From: an uncultured Atopobiaceae bacterium
Lineage (GTDB): Bacteria > Actinomycetota > Coriobacteriia > Coriobacteriales > Atopobiaceae
Assembly (NCBI GenBank): GCA_910579165.1
Contig: CAJTTF010000004.1
Span: 62,001-126,000 of the forward strand
Reading direction: 5' to 3'
DNA length: 64,000 nt
In this document: positions 52,012-60,489 of the stretch, in pieces
Layout: each line of letters begins with the position of its first letter
Numbering within the stretch: position 1 is the stretch's first letter
Position numbers and translations under genes: made by a program
The notes under the pieces: model-generated
The model's database searches: none
What the model saw: only the letters and a program-made list of their open reading frames with translations
What the model was told of the DNA's origin: nothing

Positions 52012-52803
52012 CTACCAGGTTCTGCACACACTTGCCCCACTCACAGAGCATGCTCCTCTCTCCAAAAGGGCACGCGTGGCCTCACGCACAGAGGCTCCCG
52101 TTGTTATGACATCATCAACAAGGAGGATATGTGCTCCTCGCACCTCTTCAACCACACGAAACGTGCCCCGCGTGTTTTCTATGCGCTCGGCGCGATTGAG
52201 GGCTCGTTGGTCCTGTGCCGTCCCTCGCATAAGTGCATCTACCACGGGCAATCCCAATAGTGCTCCCAACTTTCGCGCAACGTCCTCCATGTGATCAAAT
52301 CCACGCCTAAGGTACGCTTCTTGGGTGGCCGGTATAAAACATAGAGCGTCTAAGTTGTTTTCCGAGAAACGCCCTTCGCCTCTATGGCGTGTCCTCAGGT
52401 GTTTAATTTCACGTGCCTCTGCTGGGGTACAGCCGCGCGCAGGTTTGGTTGCGGTTTGCCAACTAGAGGATTCGTCGAGAGCGCAAGCAATGCTTGCCGC
52501 CAGAACACCAGCAAGACGCCTTTCGTTCTCGTCTTTGTAGACGCTTACCAGGCGCGCCGCTGGTCCATCAAAAATGAATGCCGAAACGCAAGACCGCAGT
52601 TCCCAATCGTTGCGACACTCCGTGCAAGTAAGCCAACCATAGGGAGCGCCACAGACAGGACACGCCCAGCGCTGCAAAATCCACGAAAGGCTCTTTTCGC
52701 ACGAAGAACAGAGAAGCGGGCCAGTTTTATCACAGCCAATGCAGCGCGTGGGCCATGCCATCTCAAGAGCCGTACGTTTTAGCTCGTCAAATACACTTGC
52801 CAC
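52012..52803 (-). CDS. comF: ComF-family phosphoribosyltransferase-like protein
   Basis: 263 residues. An N-terminal zinc-finger-like part (CIGCDKTGPLLCSSC; CPVCGAPYGWLTCTEC) is followed by a type I phosphoribosyltransferase domain with the PRPP motif HILLVDDVITTGAS. ComFC proteins are needed for DNA uptake in competent bacteria, and hpf often lies close by, as here. No ComFA helicase is in the window. GTG 52803 is the start. Confidence 0.88.
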   Translation of the reverse strand: MASVFDELKRTALEMAWPTRCIGCDKTGPLLCSSCEKSLSWILQRWACPVCGAPYGWLTCTECRNDWELRSCVSAFIFDGPAARLVSVYKDENERRLAGVLAASIACALDESSSWQTATKPARGCTPAEAREIKHLRTRHRGEGRFSENNLDALCFIPATQEAYLRRGFDHMEDVARKLGALLGLPVVDALMRGTAQDQRALNRAERIENTRGTFRVVEEVRGAHILLVDDVITTGASVREATRALLERGACSVSGASVCRTW

Positions 52804-52892
52804 GGAATTTTATCGCCTTATCCTAGGGCAGATGACATGAAGAGAGAGCAATTATAGCCCTGTGATCAAGGCGTATTGGTAAGGTTTGAGGG

Positions 52893-53040
52893 CGCTTTAC
52901 GAGAAAGATTACGAGGGGACGGTTTTACGAGGACGGTATAGGAGTTGCTTTGCAGAGAAGGTTAAGGAGAGCGACTTCGCGAGGAAGGCGTTCCAGGAGT
53001 TTGCGAGGAAGGTTTACGAGAGTGAATCTACGAGAGTAGA
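52893..53040. repeat. Degenerate 13-17-bp repeat at the rsmA 3' end
   Basis: Variants of TTTACGAGGAAGGT occur about nine times (TTACGAGGGGACGGT, TTTACGAGGACGGT, TTTGCGAGGAAGGT and so on). The array runs into the final codons of rsmA, which read TLVDSLS. The rest of the 210-base comF-rsmA gap is empty. Confidence 0.5.
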
Positions 53041-54009
53041 AAGGCGAATAAAAACATCCGTTGTGAGCTTCTCGGCACGAACGCTGGGATCAAGATCCAG
53101 GCGTTCCATAGCTTGCAGAGCCTTTTCCTTATCATAACCAGAGGCGCACAAAGCGTTAATCATTTTTTTCCTGCGCTGAGAAAACGCACCCTCTACAAAC
53201 TGTGCTACGTGCCATCGCTCCTCTGGTGTAAGCGATTGCGCAAGCTCAGAAGCTGGTCTTGCTGCAAGATGCACGACGGCAGAATCCACATGGGGAGGAG
53301 GCAAGAAATTGTTGCGTGAGACAAAAAACGAATCGATCGCGCTTGCCCAGAGGCTTAGCTTAACGGTGTAAGCACCGTAAATTTTGCTTCCCGGAGCAGC
53401 GCGCATACGGTCAGCAACTTCCTTCTGCACCATGATGGTTGCGGATGAAAGTGTGGGCACGCGTTGGAAAATTTCCAGCACAACACTCGCTGCTATTTGA
53501 TAAGGCAAATTGGCGACGAGCTTGGTGATGGGAGCGCCGCTTCCTTCTGCGAGATGCGCAAGCTGAGCATAATCCGTGGTAAGGGCATCCTCCGTGCGGA
53601 GAGTAAACTTTTCCAAATTTTTAGAAAGGGCCTCTCTGGAGTGGAGGGTGCCCCTCTCGATATCTTTGGTAGGAGCGTCGCTGGCGTAAAGGGTGTTCTG
53701 CTCTACCTCTTGTGTCTCTTGGAATAGCGCTTTGTGAACATTTTGCCCAAGCGCTGGCAAGAGGGAAACGTCACGCTCAATTGCGATGAGATGTTGTACG
53801 TGCGGCAGCAGTGCCACCGTCAATGTGCCTATTCCAGGGCCAATTTCCAGCACGGTGTCTTGAGGGCTCAGCTGGGCCACATCAAGAATATGCTGAATGG
53901 TCGCGTCACTAATAAGGAAATTCTGTCCCAAGGCATGCGTGAGTGAAATCCCCTCACGACGCAACACTTCCTTAGTTGCTGTAGGGTTCGCGAGAAAAGA
54001 GGCGCTCAT
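53014..54009 (-). CDS. rsmA: 16S rRNA dimethyladenosine transferase with internal 15-residue repeats
   Basis: RsmA (KsgA) dimethylates A1518 and A1519 of 16S rRNA late in small-subunit assembly. SAM motif I is LEIGPGIGTLT, the ALGQNFL entry loop is present, and the catalytic motif is NLPYQIA. The protein has 331 residues, about 40-50 more than usual, because a 45-bp unit is present three times just before NLPYQ: TLYASDAPTKDIE, TLHSREALSKNLE and TLRTEDALTTDYA. The last is the normal TEDAL acidic motif and the others are duplicates (53608-53697). The C-terminal domain is complete. It lies 38 bases after metG. Confidence 0.92.
   Translation of the reverse strand: MSASFLANPTATKEVLRREGISLTHALGQNFLISDATIQHILDVAQLSPQDTVLEIGPGIGTLTVALLPHVQHLIAIERDVSLLPALGQNVHKALFQETQEVEQNTLYASDAPTKDIERGTLHSREALSKNLEKFTLRTEDALTTDYAQLAHLAEGSGAPITKLVANLPYQIAASVVLEIFQRVPTLSSATIMVQKEVADRMRAAPGSKIYGAYTVKLSLWASAIDSFFVSRNNFLPPPHVDSAVVHLAARPASELAQSLTPEERWHVAQFVEGAFSQRRKKMINALCASGYDKEKALQAMERLDLDPSVRAEKLTTDVFIRLSTLVDSLS
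53563..53697. repeat. 45-bp tandem repeat, three copies, inside rsmA
   Basis: Copies are at 53653-53697, 53608-53652 and 53563-53607 (minus-strand order). Copies one and two match at about 29 of 45 bases by eye. All three are in frame and give 15-residue units. Confidence 0.75.
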
Positions 54010-54052
54010 GTTATGCTTTGGTGTATTCGCGAGAAAAGACGCCCATATTACG
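53987..54052. repeat. 39-bp duplication of the rsmA 5' end
   Basis: TTCGCGAGAAAAGAGGCGC (53987) recurs as TTCGCGAGAAAAGACGCCC (54026). Both copies are followed by CAT and a TTA. So the first codons of rsmA including its ATG are repeated between the metG stop and the true start. Confidence 0.65.
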
Positions 54053-55649
54053 CATTGATATCTAAGCGCGGGAAGAGCGCATCACCTTTTACCACCGGCT
54101 GTTCCAGGAGAAGGTTGCCCCATGCAACCGCCTCATCCAGGGTCTTATCGACAAGACTTTCAGTCCCTTCCTGGCCAAAACGCTGAAGTGCCTCCTGAGA
54201 GGTCTGCGGCATCACGGGAGAGAGCAGAAGCGCTGCAATGCGAATAGCCTCCAACAAATTGAGAATCACCTCTTGAAGCTGCGGCTTTGTTTCTTCGCTT
54301 TTGGCAAGCGCCCAAGGTTCCATTTCCTCAATGTAGTGGTTTGCAGCGTGGATGAGCTCAAAAACCTCCGCCAGCGCCTTGTCGTATGCAAACGTATAGA
54401 GGGCGTGGGTGTATCTATCTACGAGCCCGCAGGCGATATCCTTAAGCGGATTGGAATTATCGGGCCACCCAGCAACGGGGCCAGGAACCTTATTCTCAAA
54501 GTATTTAGCGCTCATATTCAACGTGCGTGAAACGAGGTTGCCCCATGAATTTGCAAGGTCGGTGTTGTAAACCTGTGCCATGCGGTCCCAGCTAATAGAT
54601 CCATCGGCACCAGGCTTAATGTTGCTCATGAAGAAGTATCTAAAGCCATCAACACCAATAAGGTCCACCACCGATTGCGGCGTAATAACGTTTCCCAAGC
54701 TCTTGCTCATTTTCGTCTCGTCGCCTGTCTTGTCGTCTTTCATAAGCAAAAAGCCATGCACAAAGACCTCATCGGAAACCTCAATGTCGGCGGCCATAAG
54801 CATGGCTGGCCAGATAACGCAGTGAAAGCGCAGGATGTCTTTACCTATAAGCTGGGCGTTTGCGGGCCAGCGATAAGCAAACTCTTCAGAATCACTTCCA
54901 AATCCGGCGGCAGTAAGGTAGTTGATAAGCGCATCAAACCATACGTACGTGATATGTTTTTCTGCAAAAGGAAGCGGAATGCCCCAATCAAACGAAGTGC
55001 GGGATACCGATAAATCCTTCAAGCCTCCCTTAACAAAACTTACGACCTCGTTGCGCCTAATCTCTGGCTCGATAAAATGCGGATTTGTTTCATAAAGCTT
55101 CAAGAGCGGTTCCTGAAAAGCGGAAAGCTTAAAGAACCAGCTCTCCTCCTGCACGCGTTCAAGAGGACGACCGCAATCCGGACAAAGGTGTGCACCCTTT
55201 TGGCCGCGCTTTTCGTCGGCATGTGCCACTTGAGTCTCGGTGAAATAGGTCTCCTCTGGCACACAATACCAGCCATCGTACGTATCTTTGTAGAGGTAGC
55301 CACGCTCTTTGAGCACCTCCCACAACTTTTGCACCGCTTGGATGTGGCGCTCTTGAGTGGTCCGAATGAAGTCGTCGTTTGTGATGTTTAAGAGGTCAAG
55401 AAGTGTCTTAAACGCGGGAACCTGCGCGTCACACCACTCCTGTGGAGTCATATTGTGCTCAGCAGCTGCCTTGGCAACCTTCTCTCCGTGCTCATCGGTG
55501 CCGGTGAGAAACAGAACATCAAAACCCATCGCCCGGCGAAGGCGCGCTTGGACGTCGGCCATGACGGAAGTATACGCGTGACCAAGATGTGGTTCTGCAT
55601 TAACGTAGTAAATGGGGGTCGTGATGTAGTAGCTGGGTTTTGTCTTCAT
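54048..55649 (-). CDS. metG: Methionyl-tRNA synthetase
   Basis: This class I enzyme charges tRNA-Met. YYITTPIYYVNAEPHLGHAYTSV carries the HIGH-type motif (HLGH), FLTGTDEHGEKVAKAA follows, the single CPDC zinc knuckle half-site is at CPDCGRPLE, and KMSKSLGNVI is the KMSKS loop. The anticodon domain follows. At 533 residues it lacks the C-terminal tRNA-binding domain found in longer MetG. It sits between rsmI and rsmA, an order seen in other Gram-positives. Confidence 0.95.
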   Translation of the reverse strand: MKTKPSYYITTPIYYVNAEPHLGHAYTSVMADVQARLRRAMGFDVLFLTGTDEHGEKVAKAAAEHNMTPQEWCDAQVPAFKTLLDLLNITNDDFIRTTQERHIQAVQKLWEVLKERGYLYKDTYDGWYCVPEETYFTETQVAHADEKRGQKGAHLCPDCGRPLERVQEESWFFKLSAFQEPLLKLYETNPHFIEPEIRRNEVVSFVKGGLKDLSVSRTSFDWGIPLPFAEKHITYVWFDALINYLTAAGFGSDSEEFAYRWPANAQLIGKDILRFHCVIWPAMLMAADIEVSDEVFVHGFLLMKDDKTGDETKMSKSLGNVITPQSVVDLIGVDGFRYFFMSNIKPGADGSISWDRMAQVYNTDLANSWGNLVSRTLNMSAKYFENKVPGPVAGWPDNSNPLKDIACGLVDRYTHALYTFAYDKALAEVFELIHAANHYIEEMEPWALAKSEETKPQLQEVILNLLEAIRIAALLLSPVMPQTSQEALQRFGQEGTESLVDKTLDEAVAWGNLLLEQPVVKGDALFPRLDINA

Positions 55650-55705
55650 TGCCCTATCCTATTTCTTATAGCTGCCTCTCTTATAGGAGCATGTCGGCTT
55701 CGTTG

Positions 55706-56584
55706 TTATGGTTGTATCTTTAATAAAAGCACATATGCTTCATTGCGCGAAATACCCGTTTGTTTTGCGAGCTTCTTGGCAAGGTTGGAAATGGATTCGT
55801 CCTCTCTCAGCAGTCGCTCGGCCTCCGATTTAATCTCTTCATGCGTCCAGGTCTTAGTAGCTTCCTCGGAACTTGCAGCCTCACTCACAACGAGAACACA
55901 TTCGCCCCGCACTTCCTGATTCTTATAGTGCTTGACAAGTTCAGCTGCAGGTGCGCGCACCACTTCTTCGTGAAGTTTAGTGAGCTCGCGACAAAGCGCA
56001 ATCATGCGCCCAGGATAAACGTGGGCAAGGTCGCGAAGAGTCTTCGCCACACGGTGGGGCGACTCGTAAAAAATGAGGGCACCAGGAATGGCCGCCATAC
56101 TCTCAAGCACTTTAAGGCGCTCACCATCTTTGCGCGGTAAAAATCCGTAAAAGTAAAAATGGTTGCACGCAATCCCAGAAGCCGCAAGCGCTGTCACCGC
56201 AGCCGTGGGTCCAGGAATTACTTCCACGCGTACCCCCGCAAGAAGAGCCGCGTCCACCAGCTTTTGACCAGGATCAGAGATAGCGGGCATGCCCGCGTCC
56301 GAAACAAACGCAACGTTCACTCCGCCCTCAAGCTCTTGCAAGATATGCGGTATTTTATTGGTCAGGATGTTTTCATCAGCACGTTCCAGAGGAACGTGGA
56401 TGGAAAGCGCGTTCAAAAGCTTCTTGGTAACGCGTGTATCTTCGCAGTAGATCTTTGTGACTGCCGCAAGCGTTGCGCGCGCCCGCTCGCTCACATCAGC
56501 GAGGTTTCCAATGGGTGTTGCCACCACAAATAACGTGCCTTTGCAATCAGCGTCAGCAGACGCCCTTTCCATCTGGGCACACAT
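55706..56584 (-). CDS. rsmI: 16S rRNA (cytidine-1402-2'-O)-methyltransferase
   Basis: RsmI 2'-O-methylates C1402 in the ribosomal P site. The tetrapyrrole-methylase fold begins LFVVATPIGNLADVSERA, with CEDTRVTKKLL, VAFVSDAGMPAISDPGQKLV, PGPTAAVTALAASG and FYGFLPRKDGER. Its C-terminal part ends in LAKQTGISRNEAYVLLLKIQ. I prefer ATG 56584 (GGGAG 8 bases upstream, 292 residues) over GTG 56599. It follows the GH5 gene by 18 bases. Confidence 0.94.
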   Translation of the reverse strand: MCAQMERASADADCKGTLFVVATPIGNLADVSERARATLAAVTKIYCEDTRVTKKLLNALSIHVPLERADENILTNKIPHILQELEGGVNVAFVSDAGMPAISDPGQKLVDAALLAGVRVEVIPGPTAAVTALAASGIACNHFYFYGFLPRKDGERLKVLESMAAIPGALIFYESPHRVAKTLRDLAHVYPGRMIALCRELTKLHEEVVRAPAAELVKHYKNQEVRGECVLVVSEAASSEEATKTWTHEEIKSEAERLLREDESISNLAKKLAKQTGISRNEAYVLLLKIQP

Positions 56585-56602
56585 ACGAGCTTCTCCCACC
56601 TC

Positions 56603-57658
56603 TCACCAGCCCGTTTGCGAAAAGAATGAGCGTTCAAAACTGGAAAGCGCCAGACGAGCATCCCAGGCTGAAAGCTTTGTCTCCGTCTTCCATGTCTGGA
56701 AAAACCATCCCTGCGTTTTCTTGAACGAAGCTATTTGGGCAGAGGCGTAAATGCGCTCCTGCGCAACCCTCCCCTCCAGCGTAGGCGAAGTAACGCTCAC
56801 GGGAAGCGCCGCAGACCACTCGCCCACGAGCACGGGTTTTTTTGAACGAAACGCTTTGTTGAGCTCTTTTTTGGACCCGCGCACAATATGGCGAATCATG
56901 CTGGCATCACGCGTATCATTCTGATCGCCATAGTGGTACATATGCATATCTAAATAAACATTCACATAGCAATCTTGATGCATAAAGTGGCACCATGCTC
57001 CGGGCGCACCTGCCACCGAGAAAACCACGGCCACCTTCCCCGGGGATACCTTGCGAATCACCTCGTAACAGTCGTGATAGAAATTCTTGAGAATGCGGAG
57101 GGGAATACCAGGTTGCACGGAAAACCCTATCCACCGCTCAGCGATGGGTTCATCGAGCGGCTCAATCCCAAAGAAAGCATCGTGCCCCTTGTAGCGCTCG
57201 GTAAGCATCCGGATAACTTCAAGGCCAGGTGCCCTAAAAGCGCCGGTTGGTCCCAGAAGGAGCTCTTGATCCTCGCGCGCACCGTTGCCGGAAGGCGTAT
57301 TAGCCATGCAGAGAAGCACTTTTAAATTGTGTGCCTTTGCCCAATCAAGGGCAGCGTCAACATAGGAAATGGAAGCTAAACGGACACCAGGACGGGGGCC
57401 ATCCTTACCAAAAACGGACCAGGCGATGGGCAGTCGAACTGCGTTGAAGCCACGCGCCTCAATTGCCGCAAAGTCTTCCTCGGTGATAAAGGTATCGCGA
57501 TGATGCCTAATGAGGGCTTCAAATTTTTCTGAACCAAGAGAAGAGGCAAGATTAAGCTCGTCAAACGTGCCAGTAGAAGCAAAAAGCGAAGGGGTGACCC
57601 ACGGCTCCAACACGAGCCATCCTGCAAGATTTACGCCACGGAGCTTTTCTTCCAACAT
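56603..57658 (-). CDS. Glycoside hydrolase family 5, exo-1,3-glucanase-like
   Basis: 351 residues with a TIM barrel of the GH5 cellulase superfamily. RGVNLAGWLVLEPWVTPSLF and AIEARGFNAVRLPIAW are family strands, GIEPLDEP gives the acid/base Glu170, and VLVGEWSAALP gives the nucleophile Glu280. It resembles fungal-type exo-beta-1,3-glucanases. There is no signal peptide, so it would act in the cytosol on imported beta-glucosides. It is tightly linked to rsmI and metG. A fungal-like origin by transfer is possible but not shown. Confidence 0.82.
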   Translation of the reverse strand: MLEEKLRGVNLAGWLVLEPWVTPSLFASTGTFDELNLASSLGSEKFEALIRHHRDTFITEEDFAAIEARGFNAVRLPIAWSVFGKDGPRPGVRLASISYVDAALDWAKAHNLKVLLCMANTPSGNGAREDQELLLGPTGAFRAPGLEVIRMLTERYKGHDAFFGIEPLDEPIAERWIGFSVQPGIPLRILKNFYHDCYEVIRKVSPGKVAVVFSVAGAPGAWCHFMHQDCYVNVYLDMHMYHYGDQNDTRDASMIRHIVRGSKKELNKAFRSKKPVLVGEWSAALPVSVTSPTLEGRVAQERIYASAQIASFKKTQGWFFQTWKTETKLSAWDARLALSSFERSFFSQTGW

Positions 57659-57695
57659 GCCTCAACCTCAAAACGAGCCTCAAAAGCGAGAAAAA

Positions 57696-57771
57696 TGGTG
57701 GCTAGACTTGGAATCGAACCAAGGACACGAGGCTTTTCAGGCCTCTGCTCTACCGACTGAGCTATCTAGCC
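57696..57771 (-). tRNA. tRNA-Phe (anticodon GAA)
   Basis: On the minus strand a 76-base cloverleaf is seen: acceptor GGCTAGA/TCTAGCC, D-arm GCTC...GAGC, anticodon stem GAGGC/GCCTC with loop CTGAAAA (anticodon GAA), T-arm CTTGG TTCGATT CCAAG. The CCA end is encoded. Confidence 0.96.
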
Positions 57772-57889
57772 ACTGAACGCTATGAGAGTATAGCAAAGGG
57801 ACGAGAGTACGCCAAGACAAAAATGGGATTTAGCCTCAAGATTCAAGCGATTTCTCAAAAATGGCGCAGGAGAGGGCAGGTTTATCTCT

Positions 57890-57895
57890 TATAAT
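57890..57895 (+). promoter_or_regulatory. Probable -10 box of pyk
   Basis: TATAAT lies 59 bases before the pyk ATG at 57955. A convincing -35 is not present at the usual spacing. Confidence 0.4.
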
Positions 57896-57954
57896 CGTTT
57901 TTCGACTAAAGAATAAGGATACGGTAAAGAATGCATGGAATAAAAGGAGTTTGC

Positions 57955-59511
57955 ATGCCATCCCAATCAATCAATGATACCTTCCACAATAACAATCAAA
58001 ATTCCCCTACAGCGCAAGTTACCCATGATAGTGCCCAGAAAGGTGCCGAGAAAACCGCGCACTCAAGTACTCCTATCAAAAGGACCAAAATTGTATGCAC
58101 CATGGGGCCTTCCACCGAAGATGATGACGTCATCCGCGGGCTTATCAAGGCTGGGATGAACGTTGCTCGCTTCAATTTCTCCCACGGATCTCACGAATAC
58201 CACAAGGCTGGCATGGAGCGCGTACGCCGCATTTCTGCGGAGTTGGGCGCAAACGTAGCTCTTATGCTGGATACGAAAGGCCCTGAAATTAGAACGGGTC
58301 TTTTGGAAAACGGCAAGCCTGTGATGTTGAGCGAGGGTTCTCAAGTCGTTATCACAACCCAAGATTGCAAGGGAACGGCTGAGAAGTTTTCACTCGATTA
58401 CAAGGAGCTTCCCTCCCAAGTTAAACCGGGCTATGAAATTCTTGTTGACGATGGTCTCATTGTGCTGGAAGTTGCCTCCGTTGAAGGTGATGAAATTACC
58501 TGCACTGTTATTAGCGGCGGTGAACTTGGCGAGCACAAAGGCGTTAATGTTCCTGGCGTTGACGTTGGCCTTCCCGCCATTACTGAGCAAGACAAGAAGG
58601 ACATTATTTTTGGTTGCGAAAATGGCATTGATGCTGTTGCTGCCTCATTTATTCGTGATGGCGCAGGTGTGCAAGAGATTCGCGACCTTTGCACCGCTCA
58701 AGGATGCCCCCGCGTGAGCGTCTACCCCAAAATTGAGTGTCAAAAAGCTGTAGAAAACATCGATGAGATAGTGGAAGTTGCCTCCGGCGTCATGGTGGCG
58801 CGCGGTGATTTGGGCGTTGAAGTGCCCCCCGCCAAAGTTCCTCACATCCAAAAAGAAATCATTCACAAATGTAACGAAGCTTACAAGCCCGCCATCACCG
58901 CGACGCAAATGCTCGATTCCATGATCCGGCATCCCCGTCCAACACGTGCAGAAGCAACCGATGTTGCCAACGCCGTGCTTGATGGTTCTGACTGCGTCAT
59001 GCTCTCAGGTGAGACTGCCGCTGGAAAATACCCGGTAGAGGCCGTAAAGATGATGGCGGATATCTGCATAGAGACCGAGCACTTCCTGGAGGAGCGCTCT
59101 CGCTACTACGATCGCGGCGGCATCAGGAATATCAATGGAGCTATTGGCTTTGCCTCCGTCACCACAGCCGATCGCTGCGACGCAAGCGCCATTGTTGTTC
59201 CCACAGCGCATGGTCGCACAGCACGCATTATCGCTAACTTCCGACCCAAGCTGCCCATCTATGCCATCAGCCCATCGGATATTACCATCCGTAAATGCTC
59301 GTTTTACTGGGGCGTTGAAGCGCTTGGATCTACAACGCAAAATTCTTTCTCGGACACTATTTATGACGCGCTTACGGTTGCTAAAGCTGCCAATAAAGTC
59401 CAGCCTGGGGAGCTCGTCATTGTGACGGCCGGCGATCCTGCTACTTCACCTACGCAAGGCGATTTCATCACTTCTACCAACATGATGATGGTGGCGCAAA
59501 TTCCTTCGTAA
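57955..59511 (+). CDS. pyk: Pyruvate kinase
   Basis: This enzyme makes ATP and pyruvate from phosphoenolpyruvate and ADP. RTKIVCTMGPST, MNVARFNFSHG, LDTKGPEIRTG, VYPKIECQKAVENIDEI, VARGDLGVEVP and ITATQMLDSM (signature) are all present, with a C-terminal regulatory domain (IVVPTAHGRTARIIANFRP). The start is ATG 57955 because AAGGAG is 5 bases upstream; the ATG at 57931 would add 8 residues. The first 42 residues are an extra Asn/Gln/Ser-rich tail. It heads pyk-HAD-ppaC. Confidence 0.95.
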   Translation: MPSQSINDTFHNNNQNSPTAQVTHDSAQKGAEKTAHSSTPIKRTKIVCTMGPSTEDDDVIRGLIKAGMNVARFNFSHGSHEYHKAGMERVRRISAELGANVALMLDTKGPEIRTGLLENGKPVMLSEGSQVVITTQDCKGTAEKFSLDYKELPSQVKPGYEILVDDGLIVLEVASVEGDEITCTVISGGELGEHKGVNVPGVDVGLPAITEQDKKDIIFGCENGIDAVAASFIRDGAGVQEIRDLCTAQGCPRVSVYPKIECQKAVENIDEIVEVASGVMVARGDLGVEVPPAKVPHIQKEIIHKCNEAYKPAITATQMLDSMIRHPRPTRAEATDVANAVLDGSDCVMLSGETAAGKYPVEAVKMMADICIETEHFLEERSRYYDRGGIRNINGAIGFASVTTADRCDASAIVVPTAHGRTARIIANFRPKLPIYAISPSDITIRKCSFYWGVEALGSTTQNSFSDTIYDALTVAKAANKVQPGELVIVTAGDPATSPTQGDFITSTNMMMVAQIPS

Positions 59512-59547
59512 GAGACGCCACAGGTAGGATTAACGCAAGGTGCAGCT

Positions 59548-60474
59548 ATGATACAAAGCGACACGCCCATCTCTGAAACAGAACGTAAAGAGCTCCAGGA
59601 GCGCGCAGCACATATCAAGATAGGGTTTTTTGATATCGACGGTACGTTGCTTTCATTCAAGACGCACGAGATTCCGCCTTCAACCCTAAACGCCTTGGTT
59701 CAGCTGCACGAGCGCGGCGTCCTCCTCTATATTGCAAGTGGCAGAGCACCGTTTCAGCTACCAAAAATCATTCTCCATGGCGAAGGTGATTTCAAAGGGT
59801 TTGATGGTTTTCTTTGTAACTCGGGTCAAATTTGCATGGATATGCGCGGTGTCTTTAGAAAAGTCCCTCTCGACCCTGACGATGTTGCAATTGCTAAAGC
59901 TAACGCCCAGAAACACGGTTTTGATCTCTCCGCTATGACTGACTCATCACTTCACGTAAATCACATGGGCCCGCGTGTAAAAAAGCTTCAAGAAGATGCC
60001 AAGGTTACCTACGATGGGGGCGATTTAGAGGCCATTGGAGACCGTCCCATTTTTCAGATGAACGCCTTCGTTGATCCTCAAGACGAGCCCCTCATCTTGG
60101 AAGGTACCAAACACACACAGGCAGTTCGCTGGTGCGATGAATTTACCGACCTTATCCCCGCTGAAGGCGGCAAGGACGTTGGCATTAAAGCGGTCCTTGA
60201 CCACTACGGCTTTACTCAGGAAGAATCCGTAGCTTTTGGCGATGGTGGCAACGATGCAACGATGCTTGCTTTTACAGGCTTGGGGATTGCCATGGGAAAC
60301 GCCGATTTCCGCGCAAAAGACGTCGCCAATATCATCACAGCTGACATTGAAGACAATGGTGTCTATAAAGCGTGCGTGGCGCTCGGTCTTATTAAAGATG
60401 AGCTCAATCTGTGCGCTGATATCATCATCACAAAGACCGAACGTGCAGGCCACAACGTATATCTCATACAATAA
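59548..60474 (+). CDS. Cof-type HAD hydrolase (subfamily IIB)
   Basis: 308 residues. GFFDIDGTLLSF is motif I, YIASGRAPFQ motif II, Lys in EGGKDVGIKAVLD motif III, and FGDGGNDATML motif IV; IAMGNADFRAKDVANIITADIEDNGV is the Cof signature end. These enzymes remove phosphate from sugar phosphates, flavins or PLP-like compounds; the substrate is unknown. It lies 36 bases after pyk and 15 before the pyrophosphatase gene, so it is probably in one transcript with them. Confidence 0.88.
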   Translation: MIQSDTPISETERKELQERAAHIKIGFFDIDGTLLSFKTHEIPPSTLNALVQLHERGVLLYIASGRAPFQLPKIILHGEGDFKGFDGFLCNSGQICMDMRGVFRKVPLDPDDVAIAKANAQKHGFDLSAMTDSSLHVNHMGPRVKKLQEDAKVTYDGGDLEAIGDRPIFQMNAFVDPQDEPLILEGTKHTQAVRWCDEFTDLIPAEGGKDVGIKAVLDHYGFTQEESVAFGDGGNDATMLAFTGLGIAMGNADFRAKDVANIITADIEDNGVYKACVALGLIKDELNLCADIIITKTERAGHNVYLIQ

Positions 60475-60489
60475 CGCTCGGAGACGAAT

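Noticed and set aside
51763..52260. Plus-strand 165-codon frame across the comF end
   Set aside because: The second half is the shadow of comF, and the first half has no start signal or family; kept only as an unassigned region.
52886..53137. Plus-strand 83-codon frame (FARK repeats) at the rsmA end
   Set aside because: It is made by the degenerate tandem repeat plus the antisense of rsmA and starts at TTG.
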